Assembly: GCA_025963345.1 (NCBI GenBank)
Contig: JAOPUS010000263.1
Span: 1-5,914, forward strand
DNA from: Blastococcus sp.
GTDB taxonomy: Bacteria; Actinomycetota; Actinomycetes; Mycobacteriales; Geodermatophilaceae
Length of the DNA stretch: 5,914 bases
Direction: 5' to 3'
Shown: positions 5,356 through 5,914 of the stretch, piece by piece
Numbering within the stretch: the stretch's first letter is position 1
How the letters are laid out: every line of letters begins with the position of its first letter
Made by a program: the position numbers and the translations under genes
Notes under the pieces: generated by a model
Told to the model about the DNA's origin: nothing
The model's input: only the letters and a program-made list of their open reading frames with translations
Databases searched by the model: none

Positions 5356-5379
5356 AGCGCGAGCGAGGAGGTCACGTGA
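5299..5379 (+). CDS. Possible 26-codon mini-frame bridging the two ABC genes
   Basis: GTG 5299 overlaps the stop of the upstream ABC gene as GTGA and is preceded by GGAGG (5287-5291) at an ideal 7-base spacing. The frame runs 26 codons (peptide beginning VNERASSPGS and ending SASEEVT) and stops at TGA 5377-5379, inside the GTGA that starts the downstream ABC gene. Ribosomes finishing the first subunit could therefore reinitiate here and be handed on to the second. Against a functional peptide, its composition is low-complexity Ser/Thr/Ala/Pro/Glu, and about six of 26 codons end in A or T, unlike the neighbours. It may be a coupling device, a remnant of an inserted repeat, or chance. Confidence 0.3.
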   Translation: MNERASSPGSTAPSGTRPTSASEEVT

Positions 5380-5914
5380 CCGACGCGACCGTGGCAGCCG
5401 ATCACCGCGAGGAGGGCGCGCTCGCGACTCTCCGTCGGGGCCTGCGGATGATGCCGGAGTTCCGTCGAGGGCTGCCGGCGACCTTCGCGCTCGCCCTGGT
5501 CGCGACCGCCGGCCGGGTGGTCGTGCCGATCGCCGTCCAGCAGGTCATCGACCGCGGGCTGGCCGCGGGCAGCCCGGACATGTCGCTCATCACCTGGCTG
5601 ATCCTGGCCTGCGCGCTGGTCGTGGTGATCACCGCCGTCGCTGTCTACCGGATGAACGTCCGGCTGTTCCGGACGACGGAGACCGCGCTGGCCGGGCTTC
5701 GGGTGCGGGCCTTCCGGCACGTGCACGACCTCTCGGTGCTGCACCAGCAGGGAGAGCGGCGCGGGTCGCTGGTCTCGCGGGTCACCAGCGACGTCGACCA
5801 GCTGTCGGTGTTCATGCAATGGGGCGGGGTGCTGGGCCTGGTCAGCGTCGGCCAGCTCGTCGTCGCCACCGTGGTCATGAGCCTCTACTCCTGGCAGCTC
5901 ACGCTGCTGGTCCT
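5376..5914 (+). CDS. ABC exporter half-transporter, second subunit (partial, N-terminal membrane domain)
   Basis: The frame opens at GTG 5376 and stays open to the window edge, giving about 179 residues of the membrane domain of a second ABCB-like exporter subunit. GAGGAGGT at 5365-5372 is a near-perfect Shine-Dalgarno just before the start, and no other start codon occurs in frame in the spacer. The visible part has a soluble N-terminus, a first hydrophobic segment with the exporter-typical PIAVQQVIDRGL (51-62), a second helix rich in Leu/Val/Ile (about 70-90), the loop sequence RVRAFRHVHDLSVLHQQGERRGSLVSRVTSDVDQLS (about 108-143), characteristic of the intracellular loop in this class, and the start of the third and fourth helices. 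The ATPase domain lies outside the window. It very likely forms a heterodimer with the upstream subunit, and should then supply the intact Walker B Glu and H-loop His. Confidence 0.92.
   Translation, partial: MTDATVAADHREEGALATLRRGLRMMPEFRRGLPATFALALVATAGRVVVPIAVQQVIDRGLAAGSPDMSLITWLILACALVVVITAVAVYRMNVRLFRTTETALAGLRVRAFRHVHDLSVLHQQGERRGSLVSRVTSDVDQLSVFMQWGGVLGLVSVGQLVVATVVMSLYSWQLTLLV

Overview
The window is chromosomal DNA from a very GC-rich actinobacterium (clearly above 70% GC by eye, strong G/C preference at third codon positions, many GTG starts). A PriA-type HisA, a TIGR03085-type protein and paired half-size ABC exporters fit Actinomycetota, and the overall style resembles Geodermatophilaceae. 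That family assignment is an impression, not a computed result.

Layout from left to right: (1) 21-620, minus strand: a nitroreductase-family flavoprotein. (2) 621-787: a divergent intergenic region with a 16-base perfect palindrome and, next to priA, a TANNNT -10 box placed for a leaderless transcript. (3) 788-2705, plus strand: a three-gene histidine unit, priA - Rid-family gene - hisF, in which both junctions are 4-base GTGA stop/start overlaps, so the genes are probably translated as a coupled set. PriA makes PRFAR from ProFAR (and probably also does the TrpF step of tryptophan synthesis), and HisF consumes PRFAR. The Rid protein between them lacks the catalytic arginine of RidA. hisH is not directly upstream and hisI is not directly downstream. 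(4) 2706-2801: a convergent intergenic region filled by a striking two-tier inverted repeat. (5) 2802-3419, minus strand: a TIGR03085/MDMPI-type putative metal-binding protein, probably leaderless. (6) 3420-3526: a divergent promoter region. (7) 3527 to the window end, plus strand: two ABC exporter half-transporters. The first is complete and carries a degenerate ATPase site (Asp for the catalytic Glu, Tyr for the H-loop His). The second is cut by the window edge within its membrane domain. They probably form a heterodimer.

The 73-base spacer between the two ABC genes contains a 26-codon frame whose start overlaps the upstream stop and whose stop overlaps the downstream start, both through GTGA.

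I found no rRNA, tRNA, CRISPR array, transposase or phage gene. Most content is conserved core or common actinobacterial genes. The items most worth a second look are the palindromic element after hisF, the bridging mini-frame or inserted segment between the ABC genes, the Arg-less Rid protein inside the histidine unit, and the asymmetric exporter.
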